Source: Nemertoderma westbladi
Lineage: Eukaryota; Xenacoelomorpha; Nemertodermatida; Nemertodermatidae
Length of the DNA stretch: 64,000 bases
NCBI GenBank assembly: GCA_032718475.1
Contig: JAUCBJ010004331.1
Span: 1 to 64,000 of the forward strand
Reading direction: 5' to 3'
In this document: piece by piece, positions 1-10,150 of the stretch
Numbering within the stretch: position 1 is the first letter of the stretch
Layout: each line of letters begins with the position of its first letter
Program-made: the position numbers and the translations under genes
The notes under the pieces: model-generated
Database searches by the model: none
What the model saw: the letters and a program-made list of their open reading frames with translations, nothing else
Told to the model about the DNA's origin: nothing

Positions 1-41
1 AATAAGGCGGTGATCACTGGAGAAGGGTCGTAGTGTAAATG
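1..41 (-). mobile_element. LINE-A fragment cut by window edge
   Basis: The first 41 bases are identical to 16891-16931, which lies in the endonuclease part of the minus-strand LINE-A copy there, and nearly identical to 55788-55829. Similarity stops sharply after base 41. It is a short LINE-A stub that may continue to the left of the window. Confidence 0.75.
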
Positions 42-1091
42 AGAGAGCTATTCAGGTGATGGCGTAATATACATTACAAACTAATAAATCGATTTTTGCT
101 TACTGTCTGGGATAGAGTGAGTGAGTAAACACAACCTTGCGAAAACTTGGCAAGTACACCCTAATAACCCTTCTCTGCAGTTTGGGCCTATTTGTTCAAT
201 AGCATTCATTACTAGGCCCTCATTATCATGAGTTCATGAGCACCATCAGGTATTTCTATCATTCGGTCTAGGCGCAATTTACGTGTTTTGGGGCTATTTT
301 TAGACACTTTTAATAATAAACTCTCATTGAAGGACGATGAGCTGTAGCTCGGAGGTGTTTACCTGATATAAATAAATATAAAGTAGATCCTTTAACGGTC
401 TTCAAATAATATTGAATTTATTACAAAATCAGAAACCATAACCACAAAACCCCTTCTTACCAAGACAGCATCTCCTATTTACAATTCATATTTACAAACA
501 GAATCTCATATTTTGCAACTTGGCAATTTATTGATTTATGTTAACTCATTAAACTATCTGTAAGTGGAAAGAAGTGGGTTGAGGTTAGAGTAACAGTACT
601 GACTTAATGTGTATAATTATATACTGTTTCCTAACACTGAGCTTATGTAACAGATTGAAGGTTGCAGTTCCATTCTGTACAATAATGATTCGTTTTATAG
701 TTTAATCTACGACTCATTGCCGCGTATCAACAGTATATAGAACGCCACGTGTCTTTAGCGGAGTTTTATATAACAGCAACTGGAGCAGCCGCACTGCAGA
801 ACTACTGGGGAATTTAAGTTATTAAATTACGGAGTTAGGAATGGATTTACAGAATAGAAACGTCAAAAATACCTCTTACATGACATCGCTCATGCAAGCG
901 GAGCAGCAAACGAAAATTTATGCATGTTCAAGTAAAAAAACCACGGTTTTATTGTAAGTATTACTTTTCCTATTTCATTTAAAAATAATATGAATTCCGT
1001 TTTAAGCGGATAGTTTACAGTTTAGTATCTTGATGAAAACTTTCCTTCTTTCATTATTGAAGCTTTCTTTAATTGTGAAATCTTGTTTCCA
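42..1091. other. AT-rich spacer, no gene seen
   Basis: I see no long reading frame, RNA gene or clear repeat family here. It is AT-rich sequence between a LINE stub and a G-tract element. Confidence 0.5.
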
Positions 1092-1349
1092 GGGGGGGGG
1101 GGGTGGGGGGGGGGGGGGGGGGGGGGGACTGGACGCAATATAGATTAATCCCTCTTCAGGGGAAATTGAACGCGAATAACAGTTGATTACTCTCAAAATA
1201 AAACTGTTTAGTTTATTGTTTTGTTTAAAATAACGTGCCACTCTAACCTGCTCCTTTCCTAAATTGAGAACTTAAATTTTAGGCGGGATATTAACTCGCC
1301 AAGGTGGGATTTGCGTCCAGTCTCCCCCCCCCCCCCCCCCCCCCCCCCC
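1092..1349. mobile_element. Short inverted-repeat element with poly-G and poly-C ends
   Basis: A G-tract (1092-1127, one T at 1104) is followed by ACTGGACGCAA (1128-1138). The far end carries the exact reverse complement TTGCGTCCAGT (1311-1321) followed by a C-tract (1324-1349). The 258-bp unit therefore has perfect 11-bp inverted repeats capped by outward homopolymers. The interior (for example aaaggagcaggtt read on the minus strand, and gtttattgtttt) recurs at 26226-26460, 31200-31400, 47572-47690 and 62065-62135. It has no coding capacity, so it is best described as a MITE-like non-autonomous element. The superfamily is unknown because no target-site duplication is evident. Confidence 0.75.
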
Positions 1350-2142
1350 TTTCGAACAAAAATGAGTGGTAGGCAATAAATCTATTATATCTCCAATTCA
1401 TTTAATAAATATATTGGATGAATGTTCGAGCCCCGTCAGGGTCCACCAAGTATGCGGCAAGGTTTGATATACTACTACTAGGTCGAGTGAACTCGGATGA
1501 AATTTAAAAATTTTGTAAAAGCAATTTAGTTTTAAGGGGAATATCCAGAATTCCCTATTATGACAATACAAAAAAAATACTAAAATCCATTCACAACCAT
1601 ATTAAAAATATCATTTTTAAGCTAATTCTTTGCAAAAATATGTACAATCATATTAAATTACTTTTACTCAGAAATATGAAAAGGACGATTGTTATTTCTA
1701 TTGCGACTAAAAAAAAATACTGTCATCTTTTTCACCTCCATCTTTATTTATCGTTGAGTCGGAGTATTGTCTCGGTAAATTTGTACGTTGTGTAATTTCA
1801 TTATATATTTTGGTAAATATTTTGGTATATTTAGGTTATATATTTTGCACATCATGTCATATACTTTTTATTCAAAATTCATTAATACCACAACATTATA
1901 CATAATTGATTAATTAATCTGCCCTACTATGTACAAAACCATATAAGTAATAAACGACGGCTAATATAATTTTTCTATTAGATTAACGACCACTAATTAA
2001 AATAAAATAGTTATATTAACACGAAGCTAAAACCCAGCACCATTAGCAAACGTCAGTCCACTTCTAATTTACCCTCGAACCACGAAGGAAATGGGAGGCC
2101 CCTTGGATTGCCGCGAAATGGACCCTGGTACTGGAGGGATGG
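1350..2142. other. AT-rich spacer, no gene seen
   Basis: No supportable coding region. A box-B-like GTTCGAGCC at about 1432 has no convincing box A upstream. Confidence 0.45.
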
Positions 2143-2520
2143 CCTACTTTCGCCGTGAGGACCACCTAGTGCATAATCTTGTGCTTTGGCAGCCTCATGG
2201 AGTGAATAAGCATGGTGGACAGCCCATGACTTTCTTGAGACGCATCTTAAAGGACACTGGCCTTGAAGATGCGGATGATCTAGCAAATATCATAGGTGAT
2301 ACGAAGTTGTGCCAGTAGTAACAGTACTCCTCTATGAGAGTCCATGCATGCTGGGCTCTAACTGCTTGCTTATGACAACAAATCTCTGGATGGCTCATTT
2401 ATAAGAATGCTACACCGAGTTCACTGTGCCAAGTACAATGCACAAATCTCCAACCAGACACTATATAACATTGGAGGCTTCTCATTGGTTCTGCCAAGAT
2501 TGACACAAGACAAAGAATTC
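2143..2520 (+). pseudogene. Scrambled LINE-A C-terminal fragment
   Basis: Bases 2143-2317 encode the extreme C-terminus of the LINE-A protein (FRRED, then HGVNKHGGQPM and LRRILKDTG). Bases 2313-2520 match the segment that normally lies just upstream of it (VLLYxSP, then AEDTKSLDG-like and NAHISNQTLYNIGG-like). Both pieces are in the same orientation, but their order is swapped compared with the copies at 28.0-28.8 kb and 56.3-59.0 kb. Stops and indels interrupt the frame. The swapped order looks like the junction of a head-to-tail tandem duplication with both ends lost. Confidence 0.8.
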
Positions 2521-2739
2521 GAGCAACATGAAATTTTAAATTAAATAAGGCCATTTTAAACAGAAAGTCACCAAAGGTAAATAATATATTAATAAAAAGC
2601 TAAAAGGTTGTTTTATTTGTTATTACATTTAAATAATGAAGGAATGATCAGAATTCTCTGAGGTTACATTTAATTTAAAAAAATCATTTTTCTATTGTCT
2701 CTTACTCGACCAATTCAGCATGAGACTAATCAGCATATG

Positions 2740-4485
2740 GGTCGGGATTGTCCGGGTCGGGATTGTCCGGGTCGCAATTGTCCGGGTCAGGATTGTCCGT
2801 GTCGCAATTGTCTGGGTCGGGATTGTCCAGGTCGGAATTGTCCGGGTCGGAATTGTCCGGATCGGAATTGTCTGGGTCGGGATTGTCTGGGTCGGAATTG
2901 TCCGGGTCGGGATTGTCCAGGTCGGGATTGTCTGGGTCAGAATTGTCCGGGTCGGAATTGTCCGGGTCGGGATTGTCCGGGTCGCAATTATCCAGGTCGG
3001 GATTGTCCGGGTCGGAATCGTCTGGGTCGCAATTGTCCGGGTTGGGATTGTCCAGGTCGGAATTGTCCGGGTCGAAATTTTCCGGGTCGGAATTGTCCGG
3101 GTCGGAATTGTCTGGGTCGGAATTGTCCGGGTCGGAATTGTCTGGGTCGGGATTGTCCGGGTCGGAATTGTCCGGGTCGGGATTGTCCGGGTCGGAATTG
3201 TCCGGGTCCGAATTGTCCGGGTCGAGATTATCCGGGTCACAATTGTCCGGGTCGGGATTGTCAGTGTCGGAATTGTCCAGGTCGGAATTGTCCGGGTCGG
3301 GATTGTCCAGGTCGGAATTTTCCGGGTCGGAATTGTCCGGGTCGGAATTGTCTGGGTCGGAATTGTCCGGGTCGGAATTGTCTGGGTCGGGATTGTCCGG
3401 GTCGGAATTGTCTGGGTCGGGATTGTCCGGGTCGGAATTGTCCGGGTCCGAATTGTCCGGGTCGAGATTATCCGGGTCACAATTGTCCGGGTCGGGATTG
3501 TCAGTGTCGGAATTGTCCAGGTCGGAATTGTCCGGGTCGGGATTGTCCGGGTAGGAATTGCACGGGTTGCAATTGTCCGGGTCGGGATTGTCCGGGTCGC
3601 AATTGTCCGGGTCAGGATTGTCTGGGTCGCAATTGTCCGGGTCGGGATTGACCGGGTCGCAATTGTCCGGGTCGGGATTGTCCGGGTCGGAATTGTCCAG
3701 GTTGAAATTGTCCAGGTCGGAATTGTCCGGGTCGGGATTGTCCAGGTCGCAATTGTCCGGGTCGGGATTGTCTAGGTCAGGATTGTCCGGGTCAGGATTG
3801 TCTGGGTTGGAATTGTCCAGGTCGGAATTGTCCGGGTCGGGATTGTCCAGGTCGCAATTGTCCGGGTCGGGATTGTCTGGGTCGGGATTGTCCGGGTCGG
3901 GATTGTCTGGGTCAGGATTGTCCGGGTCGCAATTGTCTGGGTCGGGATTGTTTGGGTCGCAATTGTCCGGGTCGGGATTGTCCAGGTCGCAATTGTCCAG
4001 GTCGGGATTGTCCGGGTCGGGATTGTCCGGGTCGGAATTGTCCGGGTCGGAATTGTCCGGGTCGGAATTGTCCGGGTCGGGATTGTTCGGGTCGGGATTG
4101 TCCAGGTCGGAATTGTCCGGGTTGGGATTGTTCGGGTCGGGATTGTCTGGGTCGGAATTGTCCGGGTCGGGATTGTCCGGGTCGGGATTGTCCGGGTCGG
4201 AATTGTCCGGGTCGGGATTGTCCAGGTCGGAATTGTCCGGGTCGGGATTGTCTGGGTCGGAATTGTCCGGGTCGGAATTGTCCGGGTCGGGATTGTCCGG
4301 GTCGGAATTGTCCGGGTCGGGATTGTCCGGGTCGGAAATGTCTGGGTCGGAATTGTCCAGGTCGGAATTGTCCGGGTCGGAATTGTCCGGGTCGGGATTG
4401 TCCGGGTCGGAATTGTCCGGGTCGGAATTGTCCGGGTCGGAATTGTCGGGTCGGAATTGTCCGGGTCGGAATTGTCCATACACAT
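2740..4485. repeat. 15-bp minisatellite, about 116 units
   Basis: An uninterrupted array of a 15-bp unit close to GGGATTGTCCGGGTC, with common variants at three or four positions (ggaatt/gcaatt, ccggg/ctggg/ccagg). Because 15 is divisible by three, most frames stay open and give long artefactual SGSELSGSG-, DNSDPDNPDP- and PTRTIPT-type proteins. A 240-bp block (16 units) is repeated at about 3071-3310 and 3311-3550 with the same rare variants (aattttccgg, gggtccgaat, gagattatcc), so it is a higher-order duplication. The same 15-mer family recurs in inverted form at 9851-10083 and, diverged, at 13134-13378 and 14061-14257. Confidence 0.97.
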
Positions 4486-4972
4486 TTTTGCACATAGAAA
4501 GGTCGGCCCAGAACATATTTTAAATATTCTTGTTCAATTCGCCATGGAATTTCCAATTTTTCATTTGTCTGCACCATCCATGTAATGCTTCTGCAATGGA
4601 GCCTGCCGATTACAGATCTGTTATTCTTTGGTTCCACTCGAGATGTTTATTCTATGATGTACAAATTAAGTAAATTCTGAGTAAAAAAAACAAAATATAT
4701 AAATTATATAATATTTAATTTCTTCCAAACATTTGGAAACACAGCATAACAGTAACATAATTAGGGCTCAGAAGTTAAATAATGTAAAAATTAAGTAAAA
4801 GTCTAAGAATATAATTATGGTTACAACTTATGAAGAGTGAGGTGAAAAATCTCTAAAAAGGATTTAGTATGGCAAGTAGCGTAGCGAAGGTCAGATGTAC
4901 ACCGCGTACTAATGCATTAATAATTTAGTATGCGATTTCCTGAAATCATATTGCTAATTAAAATGAATAATG
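4486..4972. other. AT-rich spacer, no gene seen
   Basis: Single-copy-looking AT-rich DNA with no supportable gene. Confidence 0.4.
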
Positions 4973-5187
4973 GCTGCAGGCAGCTCTAGACGCCATTGCG
5001 GAATGGTCATCTAATAATGGACTTCAGGTGAACTTCCGGAAGACCGAAATAATGAAATTTCGCCGCGGAGGTCGGCTTAGTAAATTAGATTCATTCAATT
5101 ACAACGGCAACCCCATCAAAATCACAAACTCTTACACCTACCTAGGCGTTGTTTTTCAACCTACTCTTTCATTTTCCCACCACATCC
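4973..5187 (+). pseudogene. Non-LTR retrotransposon RT fragment (thumb region)
   Basis: Conceptual translation gives LQAALDAIAEWSSNNGLQVN, then FRKTEIMKF and NSYTYLGVVFQ. This is the segment just after the catalytic FADD box in non-LTR reverse transcriptases (W...N.L..N..KTE.M.F, then the YLGV box). Only about 70 codons remain. The frame ends abruptly at the TTAA that borders the piggyBac-like element at 5192. The lineage differs from LINE-A and cannot be assigned more precisely. Confidence 0.75.
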
Positions 5188-5191
5188 TTAA

Positions 5192-6699
5192 CCCTATTAC
5201 CACTGGGGTGTTTTGACCATTAGCAGCACTGGGGGGGGGCCGATTCGGCCCACCCACTATATTTTTGTAGTCGTCCAATGAAATCCTACAAAATTTGGGC
5301 TGTTGGTGAAACAACTATAGATGAACACTACCAAACCTTAAAAAGTTAAAATTTCATAAGCAGGGACTCATAATTTTGATGAAAAATAAAAGTAGTCCCA
5401 GGACAAAATTACAAAATTTTTCGTTTTCTAAAAACTAATAGTGTGGCAGTGTTGGCTAGATTTAGTAGGTTTTTCAAGACGCTGAATCGAATGTGATTAT
5501 ATTCCACTTCCAAAAATTGAAGTGGATGCTAATTTTCGTGCACATAAGAAGTGGGCGTGGCACTTCAAATTTTGAAAAATTAGATATTCAGAAAATGCCC
5601 CTAATTTTTTTATTTCAACGCATCTTTATGGGTTTTCTGGGCCGCTGAATCGATTGAAAGTAATATAGAAGCCTGAAGACTGAGTGGTTAGCCATTTTTG
5701 GTGCACCAAAATTAGGGCGTGGCACTTCAAATTTTGAAAAATACGAGATTCGGAAAATAAACCGAAATTGAAATTTTAACGAATTTATATAGGTTTTCCA
5801 GAGAGCTGAATCGATTGAAAGTAATATAGAAAAGCCTGAAGATTTAGAAGTTAGCCATTTTTTGAAATCAAAACTTTAGTGTTTTTTCCGAATAAAGTAA
5901 TTTTGAAAATTTGAAGTGCCACGCCAGTAGTAGGAGAAGAGCTTGGTCAAAACTTTAGTGTTTTTTCCGAATAAAGAAATTTTGAAAATTTGAAGTGCCA
6001 CGCCCTAATTTTGGTGCACCGAAAATTACGTACACAAAGGATTTGAGGCTTCTATATTACTTTCAATCGATTCAGCGCTCCAGAAAACCTATAAAATTAA
6101 TTTGAAATCAAAACTTTAGTGAATTTTCCGAATCTCGTATTTTTCAAAATTTGAAGTGCCACGCCCTAATTTTGGTGCACCAAAAATGGCGAACCACTAA
6201 GTCTTCAGGCTTCTATATTACTTTCAATCGATTCAGCGCTCCAGAAAACCTATAAAAATGCTTTGCAAATCAAAACTTTAGTGTATTTTCCGAATCTCGT
6301 ATTTTTCAAAATTTGAAGTGCCACGCCCTAATTTTGGTGCTCCAAAAATGACGTACCACTACACTTACATACTTGTATAGAGCATTAGAGTGATACAAAC
6401 CAATAAAAATAAATAAAAATAGCCCAAACATAAATAATTACTAAATCACGAATGACTTTGTAAAATTCGAAAATTTCAAAAAATTTGGTGCTGGAGACCA
6501 AATTTTGAGGTGGCACCCACATCGAAAAGTAGAAATCCAATTGCAACGGCGTTTTTTGCAAAAGATGCGGCATTAAATTTGGCTAATTCTCATAAAAAAT
6601 TGGGCCGGTACGTAATGTGGTTGCATAGTTACAGCAACTAAAATCTAGGAAGGGGCCGATTCGCCCCCCCCCCCCCCCCCCCCCCCAGTGGTAATAGGG
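5192..6699. mobile_element. piggyBac-like non-autonomous transposon with TTAA duplication
   Basis: The left end reads CCCTATTACCACTGGGG (5192-5208) and the right end is its exact reverse complement (6683-6699). Both are directly flanked by TTAA (5188-5191 and 6700-6703). TTAA target duplication plus a 5'-CCC terminus is the hallmark of the piggyBac superfamily. The element is 1,508 bp and has no transposase, so it is non-autonomous. Subterminally it carries a G9 tract (5231-5239) on the left and a C23 tract (6664-6686) on the right, each next to a shared ggggccgattcg-type motif. The interior is built of about 130-bp repeats in opposing orientations. Confidence 0.85.
5530..6360. repeat. Opposed ~130-bp subrepeats inside the piggyBac-like element
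   Basis: The motif aggGCGTGGCACTTCAAATT occurs twice in forward orientation (about 5568 and 5715) and four times as its complement (about 5915, 5990, 6155 and 6320). Each is accompanied by tcgattgaaagtaatataga or its complement and by the ttttcc/ggaaaa arms. The forward and reverse blocks can fold into a long imperfect hairpin. Confidence 0.85.
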
Positions 6700-6703
6700 T
6701 TAA

Positions 6704-7055
6704 GCGGACGCGTCAAACAGACGTGTTAAGTGGACGCATCAGGCGGATGCGTCAAGTGGACGCGTCAAGCGGACGCATCAAGCGGACGCGTTCAAGCGGG
6801 CACGTCAAGCGGACGCGTCAAGCGGACGCGTCAAGCGGACGCGTCAAGCGGACGCATCAAGCGGACGCGTCAAGCGGACGCGTCAAGCGGACGCGTCAAG
6901 CGGACGCGTCAAGCGGACGCGTCAAGCGGACGCGTCAAGCGGACGCGTCAAGCGGACGCGTCAAGCAGAGGCGTCAAGCGGACGCGTCAAGCGGACGCGT
7001 CAAGCGGACGCGTCATGCGGACGCGTCAAGTTGGCGCGTCAAGCAGACGAACATT
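6704..7055. repeat. 13-bp tandem array (copy 1), GCGGACGCGTCAA
   Basis: About 27 units of a 13-bp repeat with the palindromic core GACGCGTC. The first ~100 bp, including irregular units (acagacgtgtt, aggcggatgcg, gttcaagcggg), are nearly identical to the array at 11304, so both derive from one parent array. Open frames here (13-codon periodicity) are artefacts. The left border is the TTAA of the piggyBac-like element. Confidence 0.95.
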
Positions 7056-7427
7056 TCTTCCGCACCTAGTTTGCACCTAGAACCTAGACCTGATTAAAAA
7101 TGAAATGACCTATAATCAATACCAGTTCACGAAAAATCTAAAAAAGTTGTATGATGCCCGGCAGCAATAGCCTACCTAAAAAATTAAATATAAATATACC
7201 TCCTTAGTTCTTATATAACTTGTATTTGTATTTTCATTTGTGGTGTATTGTTTTGTATTTCTGCAAATTATTATCTTATGTGTACTAATTTATCATGTAG
7301 GTATATCTATAGTTCTATTGTCTGCTGTGTTTTTCTGTCTAAACTGTTTTTTGTTATGCCGTAATTGAGTATTAAGTTTGTCTAATAAACCAAATGTGGC
7401 TGGGGGGTATGGCCTTGGGGTTGGGGT
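7056..7427. other. AT-rich spacer, no gene seen
   Basis: No supportable feature. Confidence 0.4.
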
Positions 7428-7592
7428 GAATTCTTAGCCCGCGAGTATTCTTAGCCCGCGGGTTCTCTTAGCCCGCGAGTATTCTTTGCCCGGGAGTTAG
7501 TAAAGGAGCAGGTTAGTAAAGGAGCAGATATCAGAGGCGTATTGGGGGAACCAAAACAATAAACGTTATTGTTTCGCGGGCTAAGAATTCCT
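7428..7592. repeat. Small foldback with TTAGCCCGCGAG arms
   Basis: GAATTCTTAGCCCGCGAG at 7429 is mirrored by TTCGCGGGCTAAGAATTC ending near 7591. The left arm holds three further ttagcccgcg-type repeats. The interior contains two copies of taaaggagcagg, a motif also present in the G-tract elements. About 165 bp, non-coding. Confidence 0.75.
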
Positions 7593-8256
7593 GATACCGG
7601 CCTTGGACATTATTACATTCAAATTCAATTCAATTCTATATAAGGTGCGACAGGAGCCTTTGCTGTTGATAACCTCATCCATCCAATAATTAGCTTAGTA
7701 ACTGATTAGATTATGATAGAGACCCAAAGTAAAATAAAATGTAATATAAAATATTTCATTAGTCAACAATAAACATATAAGTTTATCCGCCCGTCGCAGC
7801 AACGATTCTCGAACTCTAAACTACTCGGTCTCGCAACTACTCTTGAACATAGAGTCTGGTATCATAAAAATTATTGAAATTTCCACAGATGGACAGGTTA
7901 CTCCAAATATTCACTCTTCTGTCTACTCCAGTTGTATTCCTATACTTTCACTTCTCATTACGCGCCACTTCTAAGCACATTTGTATAGTTCGTACATGGT
8001 CCAAAAATATTCCGAAATACAACCTAGACACTATATTTATATAGTAATAGTACAGTAAAGTTTATTTGTTATAAAGAAAGATTCTTTGATAAGAAAAAAG
8101 TATAGGAAAGAAACACTTTTTGTCACTAATTTTATGTGACTGAAATTCAATTATGTGGTAAGTTTTTTCTAAAATACACGAGTGTAGAATATCTGAATTT
8201 CGGTTTAACACTTAGAGTTACCGGTATTGGTGTATGTATGTATGTATTGACTGATG

Positions 8257-8353
8257 TTATACCGGTAACAATAAGCTGACAAAGAGACAAAGAAGTACAA
8301 AGGTATAGCTGTACCTACCGATGCTTGCTTATTTCTATCAATAAGCATACAAT
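8257..8353. repeat. Dispersed repeat, copy 1 (pair with 9488)
   Basis: Similar over about 90 bp to 9488-9573: ataccggtaacaataa..., caaaggtatagc.gtacctac, aataagcataca. Function unknown. Confidence 0.75.
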
Positions 8354-8632
8354 GTTTGTTCGCGCTTTCAGACCTTTAGCAGTTTAACCTGCCAAATTGG
8401 GATGTCTTCTAGATAATAGATCGTCTTTAGCCTATGACAAGTATTTGATACACTACATTAGCCGAAGCCAGTCTATGCGCGATCATTCACCCGTTGGATA
8501 TACCCGGGAGACTATATTCGGAAGCCTAATTGTATTGCGGTGTAGGCCTACCGTATTATTCGACTGATCGTAATATATATAATCTCTGACAAATATTATT
8601 CACTTTCGGGAAATATTAGCAGTTCCTTTAGG

Positions 8633-8816
8633 ACGTGGCGCTCTAAATATATAAACAGAGTTATGACTTAAACTAGACACAACGGGATGGCTATAGATTC
8701 ACGTATATGGCGCATTCTTTAGGAGATGCTTTGTTATCAATCACAATCATACACAATACTGCACAATGCTGCACACTGATCTGCCGACCTTCATTAATTT
8801 TAGTCACATATAAGGA
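8633..8816. repeat. Dispersed ~185-bp repeat, copy 1
   Basis: Aligns with 55523-55706 over its whole length (ACGTGGCGCT start, acacaacgggatggcta, gcattctttaggagatgctt, ctgatctgccgacc, catataagga end). It is non-coding. The second copy lies immediately in front of the LINE-A insertion at 55.7 kb. Confidence 0.85.
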
Positions 8817-9487
8817 GAACAACAGACAATACATGTAGGGCCTATAAAATAGCATTAGATTCACTTCAAACCACTTAATGTAAGTCGCAATTGTTATATG
8901 TAACCGGTCTCTCTAACCTTTAGTATATCAAGAAGATTGGGGTGTCTGATTATTTATCAGCATTCCAAATATAATATTCCATCAACAAATAATGAATAAC
9001 CGACAGTAAATAGCAGTACAATGTTAAGATATGAATTGTTTAGATAACAGATATACGTTCTATAATTAAGCCTACTAATGTTGGGCTAAAGACTGAAACA
9101 CGGAGAAGCCGGTGTTCTTAGGCTGTGGACAAAATCACATACTGACTCAACTCCACGAGTTTCTATATACAATCTCTAACGCAGAGGCAAAAAACGCTCT
9201 GATTGGTCGACCGAACAAAGAAGGAACAGAGAACAAAGAAAAGGCTCCACGTGTACAGCATCAGCTGTTAGCCGTCGTCGTGGTAGCTACACTGTTTCAA
9301 GAGGATCCGGCGCATTGCGTCATAGAATTGCTAATTATGTCCGCTAAAGTACACATACAGAAGAAATGGCTTTTATGTCCTCTAAAACACCAGTACAGTA
9401 AGGACACGGCCTTTTATGCCTGTTAAACCAACTACAGAGTACTTTACGGGGAAAATAACCGGCTAATTCCGCAAAAGCCTTTACAAT
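8817..9487. other. Spacer with an unrecognised 104-codon open frame
   Basis: The longest frame (9112-9426, plus) matches no family I recognise and contains a degenerate internal repeat (tatgtccgctaaa... / tatgtcctctaaa...). I do not call it a gene. Confidence 0.3.
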
Positions 9488-9573
9488 GTTGTACCGGTAA
9501 CAATAAACTGATGCACAAAGGTATAGCAGTACCTACTGACGCTTGATTATTGCTTTCAATAAGCATACACTGT
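9488..9573. repeat. Dispersed repeat, copy 2 (pair with 8257)
   Basis: Same family as 8257-8353, in the same orientation about 1.2 kb away. Confidence 0.75.
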
Positions 9574-9850
9574 TGTACCGTTGAAGGAATATAACTTCAA
9601 TATACAGAGTATATACAACAAATGTCATTTTTACAAATTTACAAATTATGTTGAAAATAATAACGAACTATCTACATATAAATATTGTGTTCGACCGAAA
9701 TACATAGCAATATAACATGTTCTTCTGGTATGTAATGCGTTCTCCTGCGAATCTTACAAAAGTATTTCTGTGATTATTATATCAGATAAAATTTTTAAGA
9801 AATTTTTTATAGGATTGAAATTACCAAAAATTGCTACTGCGAACAGGAGA

Positions 9851-10083
9851 CCGGACAATTGCGACCCGGACAATTGCGACCCGGACAATTGCGACCCGGA
9901 CAATTGCGACCCGGACAATTGCGACCCGGACAATTGCGACCCGGAAAATTGCGACCCGGACAATTGCGACCCGGACAACTGTGACCCGGATAATTGCGAC
10001 CCGGATAATTGCGACCCTGTCAATTGCGACCCATCAATTTTTCCCAAAATCATGGGTCGCAATTGTCCGGGTCGCAATTGTCC
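9851..10083. repeat. Inverted 15-bp arrays (hairpin), CCGGACAATTGCGAC
   Basis: About 11-12 head-to-tail copies of CCGGACAATTGCGAC are followed by a ~30-bp spacer (catcaatttttcccaaaatc) and then two copies of the reverse complement (GGGTCGCAATTGTCC). The unit is the same 15-mer as in the 2740-4485 array, but here it occurs in both orientations and can form a hairpin. Open frames across it are artefacts of the 15-bp period. Confidence 0.93.
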
Positions 10084-10121
10084 TAACATAACTGTGTCTC
10101 GAACTTAATAAATAGCAAATC

Positions 10122-10150
10122 TTTTCTATCACTAAATTAGTGATAGAAAA
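10122..10150. repeat. Short near-perfect palindrome
   Basis: TTTTCTATCACTAA is followed at once by its inverse ending in GATAGAAAA. This gives a 14-bp stem with almost no loop. Confidence 0.8.

Noticed and set aside
1421-1450. tRNA or SINE suggested by GTTCGAGCCCC
   Set aside because: No box A at suitable distance and no tRNA fold; too little to call.
2740-4485. CRISPR array or similar
   Set aside because: Units are contiguous with no unique spacers, there are no cas genes, and the window is eukaryotic. The same holds for the arrays at 33.3, 34.2 and 62.9 kb.
2695-4637. Very long open frames (up to 596 codons) in all frames over the 15-bp array
   Set aside because: A repeat unit divisible by three with no stop in most frames keeps them open by arithmetic; composition is pure repeat on both strands, and no start, domain or flank supports a protein.
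6723-7097. RTRQADASSGRVK-type repeat proteins (also at 11323-11698)
   Set aside because: Same artefact from a 13-bp array read with a 39-nt period; the sister array gives the same peptides in two frames.
9112-9426. 104-codon open frame as a small gene
   Set aside because: No recognisable motif, no splice context, and it partly overlaps simple internal repeats.
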